Below are positions 31,766 through 39,608 of a stretch of 39,745 nt of DNA, piece by piece; position 1 is the stretch's first letter; each line of letters starts with the position of its first letter. Under the pieces are notes generated by a model. It was not told where the DNA came from. It ran no database searches and saw only the letters and a list, made by a program, of their open reading frames with translations. The position numbers and the translations under genes are program-made. Source of the DNA: an uncultured Christensenella sp. Its GTDB lineage: Bacteria; Bacillota; Clostridia; Christensenellales; Borkfalkiaceae. The stretch lies in assembly GCA_910585235.1 (NCBI GenBank), contig CAJUCM010000010.1:1-39745 (forward strand), in the 5' to 3' direction.

Positions 31766-32469
31766 GGTTCGGTTTTTTCCTCCGCTTCAAGTTCCTTTTC
31801 CGCCGATTCCCCGTCCTTTTCGGAATTTTCTAAAAGTGACGGTTCCTGCGTCTGAGGAAGCGCTTTCTTTTTCACGATCATTTTTTCCACGACCAGCACG
31901 ACGCGGTGGATCGCGGGCGAGAGCAACAGATTGATCGCAAACTCGATGAGAAAGTTGATCCCCGCGCAACCGATAAACAAAAAGTAAACGAGCGTCGAAC
32001 CCTCTTCGACAAAATTCGTCGTGATCGTTCCGCTCATGCAGAGCGCGCCCACAATAAAAAGTCCCGTATTCATGATCGGCGCCAACGCGGACGCGACGAT
32101 CACGCCGGCAAGTTTATTCTTTTTGGCGATCAGCGGGTAGATAAGCCCCGGAACGACCCCCGCCGCGATCCCCTTGACGAGACAGGTAAGGGCGGTCAGA
32201 ACGGGCTGATTAACGAATAAGATATTCGTAAAGGGATCCGTTCCCGCCACGCCGTACATCAGTACGATAAACCCGAACGCAAAACCGAGAAGCGCGCCCG
32301 CCCACCAGCCGATCAGTACCGCGCCCAACACAATGGGTACGAGCACAAAGCTCAAACTCGTCGTGCCGATCACAAAGAAGCCGCTCAGACACTGCAACAC
32401 GACGACGAGCGCCAGAAGCACCGCAAGATAGACGAGATTCTTCGCCGAAAGGAACTTGCTCTTTTTCAT
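31762..32469 (-). CDS. ECF transporter S component, probably for pantothenate
   Basis: Substrate-binding membrane subunit of an energy-coupling factor importer, 235 residues with about six helices. The first helix region (KNLVYLAVLLALVVVLQ) and the G-rich LGAVLIGWWAGALLGFAFGF segment are usual for S components. The C-terminal tail of about 40 residues is charged and Glu-rich (EKDGESAEKELEAEEKTEP). The four-base overlap with coaX suggests pantothenate as the ligand (PanT type). No ECF ATPase or T component lies in the window. Confidence 0.8.
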   Translation of the reverse strand: MKKSKFLSAKNLVYLAVLLALVVVLQCLSGFFVIGTTSLSFVLVPIVLGAVLIGWWAGALLGFAFGFIVLMYGVAGTDPFTNILFVNQPVLTALTCLVKGIAAGVVPGLIYPLIAKKNKLAGVIVASALAPIMNTGLFIVGALCMSGTITTNFVEEGSTLVYFLFIGCAGINFLIEFAINLLLSPAIHRVVLVVEKMIVKKKALPQTQEPSLLENSEKDGESAEKELEAEEKTEP

Positions 32470-32590
32470 ATTCAGTTACCTCCATCGGATTCGGGATCCC
32501 CGATATCCGTAGAAAAAAATAAGTATTTGACTGCCACAACAGAGATAAAACCGTTTCCGTGTTTTTCCCACAGCGCACAATCATATTTTA

Positions 32591-32619
32591 ATTATAACAA
32601 ATCGCGATTCTTTTGGCAA
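32591..32619 (-). promoter_or_regulatory. SigA promoter of the ECF-coaX-hom unit
   Basis: TTGCCA (32614-32619), 17-bp spacer, TATAAT (32591-32596) on the minus strand. The leader is about 115 nt and contains a small ATCGGG-GAT-CCCGAAT inverted repeat (around 32490-32505) near the Shine-Dalgarno GGAGG. No known riboswitch was recognised in it. Confidence 0.82.
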
Positions 32620-32732
32620 CTAAATGAAGTAGGGTTTTACGGAACATTTTTAGCGCGCCCGCGCATAAGATTTAGTATAAAACCGCAGGTAAAACAAACA
32701 ATACATATTCTCTGCGGCGACGGAGGAAACTT

Positions 32733-32939
32733 ATGAATTGCTGGATGAGCAATAACAGCTATCTTTGGATTCTCATTATCCTGCTCATTTTGGGAACGTG
32801 CAGCGGCGTGTTCTCTTCGGGCATCTTTACGGGATGCGGCTGGCCGATCCTTGCGGCTCTCGCGTACTGTATGTGCAAAAACGGCACGCTCGGCTCGCTC
32901 TTCGGTAAGGGCGGCTGCGGCTGTGGCTGTAACAACTGA
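32733..32939 (+). CDS. Small membrane peptide with Gly/Cys tail
   Basis: A 68-residue protein of unknown function. A short polar start (MNCWMSNNS) is followed by one strong hydrophobic helix (YLWILIILLIL), a second weaker hydrophobic stretch (GWPILAALAYCMC) and a tail GKGGCGCGCNN. It has eight Cys in 68 residues. GGAGG lies nine bases before the ATG and a 17-bp terminator hairpin follows, so it is a stand-alone gene. The YLWILIILLIL pattern recalls the short YjcZ-type spore-associated peptides of Bacillus, but the Cys tail is not part of that family as I know it. Metal or membrane binding would be a guess. Confidence 0.75.
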   Translation: MNCWMSNNSYLWILIILLILGTCSGVFSSGIFTGCGWPILAALAYCMCKNGTLGSLFGKGGCGCGCNN

Positions 32940-32951
32940 CCGTAAAAGGTC

Positions 32952-32990
32952 GCATGAAAAAAACCCGCGTTCAGCGGGTTTTTTTCATGC
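32952..32990. terminator. Bidirectional terminator shared by the small peptide gene and bioY
   Basis: Perfect 17-bp stem GCATGAAAAAAACCCGC / GCGGGTTTTTTTCATGC with loop GTTCA. The bioY stop codon (32985-32987) lies inside the stem. Confidence 0.92.
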
Positions 32991-33638
32991 TTCCGGTTGC
33001 GTATCTTCAACGCACTTTTTCTTTGAACGGAATTTTACATACGGTTTGAGTTTTACGCCGAGGAGCGCGGCAAAGAACAGTTTGACCGCGTCGGGCAAAA
33101 GATAAGGCACGACGCAGAGCATTGTTGCGGCGGCAACACTCACCGCCTCCGCGCTTCCGCGGTTATAGACGGTCACGAACCACAGCGTGCCGAAGAAATA
33201 GCATACCGCCATCCCGAAGATCAAGCCCAGATACAATAACGCCGTCTTTGCGATATGATTCTTGATTTTCAATGCGGAAAAGATTCCCGCAATCACGACG
33301 GAAAACAGAAATCCGATCAGATATCCGCCCGTAGGTCCCAAAAGCGCCGCAACGCCCGCATTAAAATTGGAGAACACGGGAATCCCGATAAGTCCCATCA
33401 GCAAATAGACGGCGACGGCAATCAATCCCCTCACCGCACCGAACAACGCCCCGACCAAGGCGACCGCAAACGTCTGCAACGTCACGGGGATCGCACCGAC
33501 GGGGATCGTGATCCAGGCACATACCGTGACCAGCGCGACGCCGAGCGCAAGATACGCGACCTCTCTCGCCGCGCTCATCGCCCGCGATTTACCGTTTTTC
33601 GTCTTGTTTTTTGTCCCGCTTTCCGCTTCCACTTTCAT
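32985..33638 (-). CDS. bioY: BioY biotin transporter S component
   Basis: Membrane protein that binds and imports biotin, alone or with an ECF module. The 217-residue product has six helices and the BioY landmarks IPVGAIPVTLQTFAVALVGA, GPTGGYLIGF, YLLMGLIGIPVF and a C-terminal PDAVKLFFAALLG segment. The first 25 residues are polar and Lys-rich. The ATG overlaps the metK stop by four bases, giving an unusual metK-bioY pair. The 3' end runs into the terminator stem. Confidence 0.95.
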   Translation of the reverse strand: MKVEAESGTKNKTKNGKSRAMSAAREVAYLALGVALVTVCAWITIPVGAIPVTLQTFAVALVGALFGAVRGLIAVAVYLLMGLIGIPVFSNFNAGVAALLGPTGGYLIGFLFSVVIAGIFSALKIKNHIAKTALLYLGLIFGMAVCYFFGTLWFVTVYNRGSAEAVSVAAATMLCVVPYLLPDAVKLFFAALLGVKLKPYVKFRSKKKCVEDTQPEA

Positions 33639-34795
33639 AAATATTTTTTAAGATCCTCTACTTTATCCGTCTTTTCCCAAGGGAACTCTTCCCGCCCGAA
33701 ATGCCCGTACGCGGAGGTCTTTGCATAGACGGGATTTCTGAGTCCGAGCGTTTCGATAATTGCCGCAGGGCGCAGGTCGAACTCTCTGCGGATGATTTCC
33801 GCGATTTTATCGTCGGGAAGTTTGCCTGTTTCAAAAGTATCGACGAACACCGAAACGGGGTGCGCCACGCCGATCGCATACGCGATCTGCACTTCGATTT
33901 CGTCGGCAAGCCCCGCCGCCACGACGTTTTTGCTAAGATACCGCGCCATATAAGTCGCGCTCCGATCCACTTTCGTCGGATCCTTTCCCGAAAACGACCC
34001 GCCGCCGTGTGCGCATCTTCCGCCGTAAGTATCGACGACGATCTTTCTGCCCGTAAGTCCGGAATCCCCCTCCGGTCCGCCGATCAGAAATCTCCCCGTG
34101 GGATTGATCAGATATCTGGTATTTTGATCAAGGTATTCCGCCGGAACGGCGCGTTTTACGACCTCTTCCCTGATCGCCTCCGCAAGTTTTTCCTGCGTCA
34201 CTTCCTCCGTGTGCTGGGAGGAGACGACGATCGTATCCACGCGCACAGGCTTTTTTCCGTCGTATTCGACGGTCACCTGCGTCTTTCCGTCGGGACGCAG
34301 AAAGGGAAGTCTGCCCTCTTTCCGCGCCGCCGACAGCATATAGGCGAGACGGTGCGCAAGCTGAACGGGAAGCGGCATATATTCTTCCGTTTCGCGGCAG
34401 GCATAGCCGAACATCAGCCCCTGATCGCCCGCGCCGATCAAATCATAGCGTTCCCCGCCCGCTTTATTTTCCAGCGAGCTATCCACGCCGAGCGCAATAT
34501 CGGGCGACTGCCCGTGAATTTTTTCGATGATATTGCATTTGTCGTACGCAAAATTGCCGAAATCGTAACCGATCTCTTTGATCGCGTCGCGGGCGACTTT
34601 CCCGTAATCGACGTTCGCCGAGCTCGTCACTTCTCCCGTAATAAAGAGCGTATCGTAAGCGGCGCAGCACTCTACCGCTGCACGCGTATTTTTGTCCTGT
34701 TTCAGAAGTTCGTCCAAAATCCCGTCCGCAATGCGGTCGCACACTTTGTCGGGATGCCCTTCCGTCACGCTTTCGCTCGTAAAATACCGTTTCAT
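33635..34795 (-). CDS. metK: S-adenosylmethionine synthetase
   Basis: Makes SAM from methionine and ATP. The 386-residue enzyme has FTSESVTEGHPDKVCD at the start, GAGDQGLMFGYA (adenine loop) in the middle, NPTGRFLIGGPEGDSGLTGR, and the P-loop-like GGGSFSGKDPTKVDRSA. Length and order are normal. The promoter is consensus. The leader is only about 27 nt, so there is no SAM riboswitch, unlike many Firmicutes metK genes. GAGAGGAAG serves as Shine-Dalgarno. bioY follows in the same unit. Confidence 0.98.
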   Translation of the reverse strand: MKRYFTSESVTEGHPDKVCDRIADGILDELLKQDKNTRAAVECCAAYDTLFITGEVTSSANVDYGKVARDAIKEIGYDFGNFAYDKCNIIEKIHGQSPDIALGVDSSLENKAGGERYDLIGAGDQGLMFGYACRETEEYMPLPVQLAHRLAYMLSAARKEGRLPFLRPDGKTQVTVEYDGKKPVRVDTIVVSSQHTEEVTQEKLAEAIREEVVKRAVPAEYLDQNTRYLINPTGRFLIGGPEGDSGLTGRKIVVDTYGGRCAHGGGSFSGKDPTKVDRSATYMARYLSKNVVAAGLADEIEVQIAYAIGVAHPVSVFVDTFETGKLPDDKIAEIIRREFDLRPAAIIETLGLRNPVYAKTSAYGHFGREEFPWEKTDKVEDLKKYL

Positions 34796-34830
34796 ATCCG
34801 TTTCTTCCTCTCCGTAATTCGATCCTTATT

Positions 34831-34859
34831 ATTATAAAAAATACCTTGAACGTTGTCAA
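34831..34859 (-). promoter_or_regulatory. Consensus SigA promoter of metK-bioY
   Basis: TTGACA (34854-34859), 17 bp, TATAAT (34831-34836) on the minus strand, a full consensus match. It stands back to back with the divergent promoter at 34870-34898, with 10 bp between the two -35 elements. Confidence 0.92.
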
Positions 34860-34869
34860 CCGTTTCGGG

Positions 34870-34898
34870 TTGCTTTTCTTTGGATTCCGTGATATAAT
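34870..34898 (+). promoter_or_regulatory. Promoter of the radical SAM gene, giving a leaderless mRNA
   Basis: TTGCTT (34870-34875), 17-bp spacer, TATAAT (34893-34898). The ATG begins at 34905, six bases after the -10, where transcription itself would start. There is no Shine-Dalgarno. Confidence 0.78.
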
Positions 34899-34904
34899 CG
34901 GGAC

Positions 34905-35759
34905 ATGGAGCAATGCACTCTCTGCCCCGTACAGTGCGGAGCGGATCGAAAAATCAATGCGGGCGCGTGCGGTGTGAAAAGAATCTCCGTTGCAAAATAC
35001 TGCCTGCACGCATTTGAGGAGCCCGCCCTCTCACCGAACAAAAAAAGCGGCGCAATCTTTTTCGGCGGCTGTTCTTTGCGGTGCGTTTTCTGCCAGAATT
35101 ACGAATTGTCCCGCGCGGAACGAGGAAAGGAAATCCGTCCGAAAGAGCTTGCGGAAATTTTCATATCCCTCGAAGAGGCGGGCGCGGAGAACATCGACCT
35201 CGTCACGCCGGATCACCTCGTTCCCATGATCGCCGAGGCGCTCTCCATTCACCGCCCGAACGTTCCCGTCGTCTATAATTCAAGCGGCTACTGCAAAACG
35301 GAAACGTTACGGGAGATCGACCCCTATATCGACGTATATATGCCCGATCTGAAATTCTTCTCCCCCGAACTTGCCGAACGCTATACGGGGAAAAAGGACT
35401 ATTTCAAGTACGCTTCGCAAGCGATCAATTTTATGGCGAAAAAGCCCGTTCTCTTTGAAAACGGGCAAATGAAATCGGGCATCCTTGTACGGCACCTCAT
35501 TCTGCCCTGCTGTACTTCGGATTCCGTAAAAGTGTTGGATTTTCTCAAAAGCGTTCTGCCCGCGAATGCGCCCGTGAGCCTTATGCGCCAATACACGCCC
35601 ATGGGCGATACGGAAAAATACCCCGAACTGCAACGGACGCTGACGGACAGGGAATACCGCCGCGTCAAAGAATACGCGCTTTCGTTGGGGTTTTCCGTCC
35701 TCTACACGCAGGACAAATCGAGCGCGGACAGATCGTTTATTCCCGATTGGGACGAATGA
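34905..35759 (+). CDS. PflA-like radical SAM protein (PflX/COG1313 group)
   Basis: Iron-sulfur protein of 284 residues related to pyruvate formate-lyase activating enzyme. An N-terminal Cys motif CTLCPVQCGADR and a following GACG precede the radical SAM cluster motif CSLRCVFCQNYE (CxxxCxxC, about residue 62). Later blocks NSSGYCKTETLREIDPYIDV and MPDLKFFSPELAERYTGKKD are typical of this group. Its real substrate is unknown; no formate-lyase-like gene is nearby. The start is fixed because the conserved CTLCP motif begins at residue 4, and this places the ATG at the likely +1. The stop is adjacent to the convergent 41-codon frame. Confidence 0.87.
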   Translation: MEQCTLCPVQCGADRKINAGACGVKRISVAKYCLHAFEEPALSPNKKSGAIFFGGCSLRCVFCQNYELSRAERGKEIRPKELAEIFISLEEAGAENIDLVTPDHLVPMIAEALSIHRPNVPVVYNSSGYCKTETLREIDPYIDVYMPDLKFFSPELAERYTGKKDYFKYASQAINFMAKKPVLFENGQMKSGILVRHLILPCCTSDSVKVLDFLKSVLPANAPVSLMRQYTPMGDTEKYPELQRTLTDREYRRVKEYALSLGFSVLYTQDKSSADRSFIPDWDE

Positions 35760-35885
35760 TCAGCGCTCGATCCAATGGCTTTTGATCCGCACGAGTTCCT
35801 TTGCGATCTTCGCGCTCTCCTTGGGATTTGCGTAAGTCAGCCGCTCTTCGAGACGGCGGACGGTTTCAAGGGTCGTTTCTTTCAT
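35760..35885 (-). CDS. Possible 41-residue peptide gene
   Basis: A short frame reading MKETTLETVRRLEERL, then TYANPKESAKIAKELV and a final SHWIER. It is predicted to be two amphipathic, charged helices. It fills the gap between the radical SAM gene and the ABC-F gene on the opposite strand, and its codon choice resembles that of neighbouring genes. No Shine-Dalgarno and no convincing promoter were found (a GATAAT lies nine bases before the ATG). I do not recognise a family. It could be a chance frame. Confidence 0.45.
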   Translation of the reverse strand: MKETTLETVRRLEERLTYANPKESAKIAKELVRIKSHWIER

Positions 35886-35915
35886 AAAAACAGTATTATC
35901 GACGGATAAAAAATT

Positions 35916-37775
35916 ATGCTGATTTCACTTGACGGCGTCACCTTTTCCTACACGGGCGAACCGGTTTTAAGCGGCGTCTCCCTCTCGATCGACGAGGGCG
36001 AGCGCGTAGGCTTCATCGGCGGAAACGGCGAGGGAAAAACGACGCTCATAAAACTTATTTTAGGGGAACTTAACCCCGAACAGGGTTCCGTCATCAAAAA
36101 GAACGGGATCCGCCTCGGCTATTTGCCGCAGAGCGGCGGCTTTGAATCGGAAGATACCGTTCTTCGCGCCATGGAAGAAGTGTTTGAACGGGATCGGTTT
36201 CTCCTGAAAGAACTCGAAAAAACGCAGGAAAAAATGTCCTCGGAACGGGAGGAGAATCTGCCCGCGCTCATGCGCAAATGCGAAGCGCTCGAACGGGAAA
36301 TTGCTTCGCGCGACAGCTACAACTACGTCGTTAAAATCCGAACGGTTCTGAACGGCATGGGCTTTCACGGACGGACGGAAGAAAAAGTTTCCGTCATGTC
36401 GGGCGGCGAAAAAACCAAACTCAAACTCTGCCGTCTTTTATTGGAAGAACCCGACCTGCTCATTTTAGACGAGCCGACCAACCACCTCGATCTTACGACC
36501 CTCTTCTGGCTCGAAGACTATCTCTCCGCTTTCAAGGGCGCGCTTCTTATCGTCTCGCACGACCGCTATTTTCTCGATAAACTCACAGCGCGCACCGTCG
36601 AACTCGAAAACAAAAGACTGCTTTCCTATAAGGGGAACTATTCCAAATACAAGCTCCTCAAAGAGGAGCGCTACAAAACCGAACTCAGAGAATACGAAAA
36701 ACTGCTTGAAAAGACGAAGAAACTGCAAGATTACGTCGATAAAAACCTTGTCCGCGCGACGACCGCCAAGAGCGCGCAGAGCCGCGTCAAACAGCTTGAA
36801 AAAATCACGCTCGAAAAGCCGATCCCGCCCAAAGAGGCGCCCCGCTTCCGCTTTACTTATGAGAACAGACCCTACGAGCGCGTTCTCTACGCGCCCCGCT
36901 TCGATCTGTATGCGGGCGAAAAGTTGCTCCTCAAAAACGCCGAATTTACGCTCATGCGCGGAGAAAAATGCGCGCTTCTCGGCGACAACGGAACGGGCAA
37001 GAGCACGCTTTTGAAATTTCTTTTATCGGGCGACGGGCGCGTCGGCTACGCCAAATTCTTAAAGGTCGCCTACTACGATCAGGAGAACGCGGAGCTGAAT
37101 CCCGACATGACGGTGATAGACGATTTAAGATTCCGTTTCCCCCTCTTCCCCCTGACGGAGGCGTATGCGCTTTTAGCGCAATCGGGAATCGATTCGGAGG
37201 ACGCGCTGAAAAAAGTCAGAGAGCTTTCGGGCGGGCTCAAAGCCAAACTTGCGCTCGCCGTTCTGCAAGCGGAACACGGCAATTTCCTAGCGCTCGACGA
37301 ACCGACCAACCACCTTGACCTTCTGTCCCGCGAATCGCTCGAAACGGCGCTCAGAGAATTTGACGGCACGCTCCTCTTCGTTTCGCACGACAGACGGTTT
37401 ATCGAATCCATTGCGACGAGCATCGCGTGCATCGAGGACGGAACGCTGACAAAGTTTGACGGAAACTATTCCGCCTATCTCGAACAGAAAAAGACAAAGC
37501 CTGCGGAAGAAAAAACGGAGTTCCCCGCAAAAGAAAAGCCCGCAAGCGAGAGCTATCGGAGCAAGGAAGAGCGGGCACGGCAGGCAAAGACGCGGCAACG
37601 CATTTCCGAAATTGAATCTCGGCTTGCGAAAATCGAGGAAGAACAGCAAACGCTCAACGGCGACCTCGTAAAACACGCCGCCGACTATGCAAAAGTTCGG
37701 GAAATTACCGCCCGCCTCGAATCCCTGCAATCCGAATCCGACCGCCTGTACGAAGAATACGGGAATCTGATATAA
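35916..37775 (+). CDS. ABC-F family ATPase
   Basis: Soluble tandem-ATPase protein of 619 residues with no membrane segments, of the ribosome-associated ABC-F class. NBD1 has Walker A GGNGEGKTT, signature MSGGEKTKL and Walker B LLILDEPTNHLD. The interdomain linker (about 235-310) is a charged helical region rich in Lys and Glu. NBD2 has GDNGTGKST, an unusual signature LSGGLKAK and LALDEPTNHLD. After NBD2 comes a Lys/Glu-rich linker and a C-terminal coiled coil (about 550-615), as in Uup/YdiF-like members. ABC-F proteins act on stalled ribosomes or give antibiotic protection; which applies is not shown. The Shine-Dalgarno is weak. Confidence 0.93.
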   Translation: MLISLDGVTFSYTGEPVLSGVSLSIDEGERVGFIGGNGEGKTTLIKLILGELNPEQGSVIKKNGIRLGYLPQSGGFESEDTVLRAMEEVFERDRFLLKELEKTQEKMSSEREENLPALMRKCEALEREIASRDSYNYVVKIRTVLNGMGFHGRTEEKVSVMSGGEKTKLKLCRLLLEEPDLLILDEPTNHLDLTTLFWLEDYLSAFKGALLIVSHDRYFLDKLTARTVELENKRLLSYKGNYSKYKLLKEERYKTELREYEKLLEKTKKLQDYVDKNLVRATTAKSAQSRVKQLEKITLEKPIPPKEAPRFRFTYENRPYERVLYAPRFDLYAGEKLLLKNAEFTLMRGEKCALLGDNGTGKSTLLKFLLSGDGRVGYAKFLKVAYYDQENAELNPDMTVIDDLRFRFPLFPLTEAYALLAQSGIDSEDALKKVRELSGGLKAKLALAVLQAEHGNFLALDEPTNHLDLLSRESLETALREFDGTLLFVSHDRRFIESIATSIACIEDGTLTKFDGNYSAYLEQKKTKPAEEKTEFPAKEKPASESYRSKEERARQAKTRQRISEIESRLAKIEEEQQTLNGDLVKHAADYAKVREITARLESLQSESDRLYEEYGNLI

Positions 37776-37778
37776 TAA

Positions 37779-37805
37779 AAAACCCGACGCTCAGCGTCGG
37801 GTTTT
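37779..37805. terminator. Bidirectional terminator between ABC-F gene and tadA
   Basis: Perfect 12-bp stem AAAACCCGACGC / GCGTCGGGTTTT with loop TCA. That loop is the tadA stop codon read on the minus strand. Confidence 0.9.
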
Positions 37806-38255
37806 ATTTTTTTCGCGCAGGCGCATTTCCGAAAAAAAGGAACTTAACACCTGTTTGCACTCCTCTTCCAGAACGCCGCCCTCAACTTCCACCGTGTGGT
37901 TGAGCAAATTCGCGTTTGCAAGCTCGTTTGTCAGACTTCTGCCCTTTTGCTCATATGCGCCGAAGTACACCCGTTCGATCCTTGCGTTGAGGATCGCGCC
38001 CATGCACATGGGGCACGGTTCCAAGGTCACATAAATTTCCGCTTCGGGGAGCCGCCATGATCGCATTTTTTTACACGCTCTTTCGATCGCCCTGACTTCC
38101 GCGTGCGCCGTCGCCATCTGCAACTTCGTGCGCAGGTTGTAGCCCCTTCCGACGATCTTACCGTTCAATACGACCACTGCGCCGATAGGCACTTCCCCTT
38201 TCTTTTTTGCTTTTTCGGCAAGGCGAAGCGCCTCGCGCATAAACTCTTCTTTCAT
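37791..38255 (-). CDS. tadA: tRNA-specific adenosine deaminase
   Basis: Converts A34 of tRNA-Arg(ACG) to inosine. The 154-residue zinc enzyme has VPIGAVVV, the catalytic HAEV (zinc His and proton-shuttle Glu) and PCPMC (two zinc Cys), then FGAYEQKG and GVLEEEC. Length and order are normal. The last four codons (Lys-Thr-Arg-Arg) and the stop form one arm and the loop of the transcription terminator. The start ATG at 38255 lacks a clear Shine-Dalgarno; ATG at 38240, preceded by AGAAGAG, is an alternative. Confidence 0.96.
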   Translation of the reverse strand: MKEEFMREALRLAEKAKKKGEVPIGAVVVLNGKIVGRGYNLRTKLQMATAHAEVRAIERACKKMRSWRLPEAEIYVTLEPCPMCMGAILNARIERVYFGAYEQKGRSLTNELANANLLNHTVEVEGGVLEEECKQVLSSFFSEMRLREKNKTRR

Positions 38256-38310
38256 ACGGTTAAGATTTTTTCAGCGTAAATTTCGGATACCCACTTATAC
38301 GCTTTTCCGA

Positions 38311-39147
38311 TTATTGATTGCCCGTTTGAACGGATTCCATAACGCCGTTCAGTGCTACAAGCGCCTCCGCATTTTTTTCCAATATATCGGGAAGCGCCTC
38401 AAATCCGAGCGGATGACAAAGTTCGTCCGAGCCGACTTCCACCGTAAACGCAGGTATCTTCAACGTTTCCACGCACCAATCTTTATAGCCGCCTGCGGAA
38501 AAAGGCGTATTTTTCAAGGGATAGCCCGTCGTGCGGGAGAGAACTTTTGCGATCTGCTTATCTCTCTTTGCCCGCGACAAGGGCTGATGAAAACGCCAGT
38601 AAATTTCCTCGCCCTTCGTGTGCCAGCTCACCGTATATTGCGGGGAAACGGCTTGCGTAAAAAGCGCGAGCGCCCTGCTTTCACGCGCGGAGAGCGGTTT
38701 TCTGCCTACACAGCCGTGCGGCGCGGGAGAAAAGCGGTTGCCCCTGCCCTGTCCCCAGCGCGCAGGAAAGTTCAGATTTAAGTCAACCCCTCCCGCATTC
38801 GCCTTCCAGAGGGAGAAATCCTCCGATCCGTTCAGACCGATCAGGTATTCCCGCCATTCGGGCGAAACCGACCCGATCCCCTTTTGGACAAGCAACGCGC
38901 CGTCCGGATTCATGAGCGGAAGCACCCACACGCCGCCGCAACGAACCCCGCGGCGAATATGCTCGATCGCAAGAAGCGCGGTGATCCATTCCCTTGCATG
39001 GATCGCATACTGACTGATCCCCACGCAGTGAGCGCCGTCCCCGATCAGCATTGCATACAGGTTGCGACCCTCATGGCTCTTTCCTATGATCTGCTTTTCT
39101 CCGCGGTAATGTTCATAATAATGCGTGACCGCCTCATAAACGTCCAT
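38311..39147 (-). CDS. M14-family zinc carboxypeptidase
   Basis: Predicted zinc peptidase of 278 residues without a signal peptide. M14 motifs are in order: IHAREW (zinc ligands His50 and Glu53), MNPDG, VDLNLNFPARW (substrate-binding Asn/Arg region), SWHTKGEEIYW (third zinc His) and FTVEVGSDE (catalytic Glu). The group nearest in my reading is the gamma-D-glutamyl-meso-diaminopimelate peptidase type, which trims peptidoglycan peptides. The lack of an export signal suggests action on recycled or spore-compartment peptides, which is inference. Confidence 0.88.
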   Translation of the reverse strand: MDVYEAVTHYYEHYRGEKQIIGKSHEGRNLYAMLIGDGAHCVGISQYAIHAREWITALLAIEHIRRGVRCGGVWVLPLMNPDGALLVQKGIGSVSPEWREYLIGLNGSEDFSLWKANAGGVDLNLNFPARWGQGRGNRFSPAPHGCVGRKPLSARESRALALFTQAVSPQYTVSWHTKGEEIYWRFHQPLSRAKRDKQIAKVLSRTTGYPLKNTPFSAGGYKDWCVETLKIPAFTVEVGSDELCHPLGFEALPDILEKNAEALVALNGVMESVQTGNQ

Positions 39148-39170
39148 GCGTTATCGTATGAAAAACGCAA

Positions 39171-39608
39171 CTATTTATGATACTTTGCACCCGCATTGAT
39201 CATGAACGCGCGATATACCTGCTCCAATAATACGATACGCATGAGCCTGTGCGGAAAGGTCATTTCCGAAAAGGAGAGAAGCTCGTCCGCCCGTTCCTTG
39301 ACTTTCTTTGAAAGCCCCTCGGACGAGCCGATGACGAACGTGACCTCCTCGCCCCTGTCCCCGTACTCTGCGATCTTTTTTGCAAACGCCTCCGAAGAAC
39401 ACTGTTTTCCCTCGACGGCAAGCGCAACGACGCGCCCTTTCAGCGCACGGAGAACGCTCTCCGCCTCATCTTCGGGATTTTTCCTTTCGGGAAGTTCTTT
39501 GACTTCCGTCCTGCAAAAGCGGGAAAGACGTTTGAGATATTCCTCCGCCGCCTCCACGAAAAATTTCTCTTTGAGATTGCCCACGCAGACGAAATTTATT
39601 TTGATCAT
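39171..39608 (-). CDS. rlmH: 23S rRNA pseudouridine1915 N3-methyltransferase
   Basis: SPOUT-class methyltransferase acting on Psi1915 of 23S rRNA in the assembled ribosome. The 145-residue protein has the N-terminal strand KINFVCVGNLKEKF, the SAM-binding FVIGSSEGLS and the conserved C-terminal EQVYRAFMINAGAKYHK. The start is ATG at 39606-39608, where MIKINFVC matches the family. The frame runs 11 codons further upstream without need. The ATG overlaps the stop of the preceding membrane-protein gene. Confidence 0.97.
   Translation of the reverse strand: MIKINFVCVGNLKEKFFVEAAEEYLKRLSRFCRTEVKELPERKNPEDEAESVLRALKGRVVALAVEGKQCSSEAFAKKIAEYGDRGEEVTFVIGSSEGLSKKVKERADELLSFSEMTFPHRLMRIVLLEQVYRAFMINAGAKYHK

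Noticed and set aside
32470..32590. Vitamin riboswitch in the ECF-coaX leader
   Set aside because: The leader of about 115 nt has one small inverted repeat but none of the conserved cores of TPP, FMN, cobalamin or other vitamin riboswitches that I know.
34796..34830. SAM riboswitch before metK
   Set aside because: The consensus promoter leaves a leader of only about 27 nt, too short for any SAM riboswitch.
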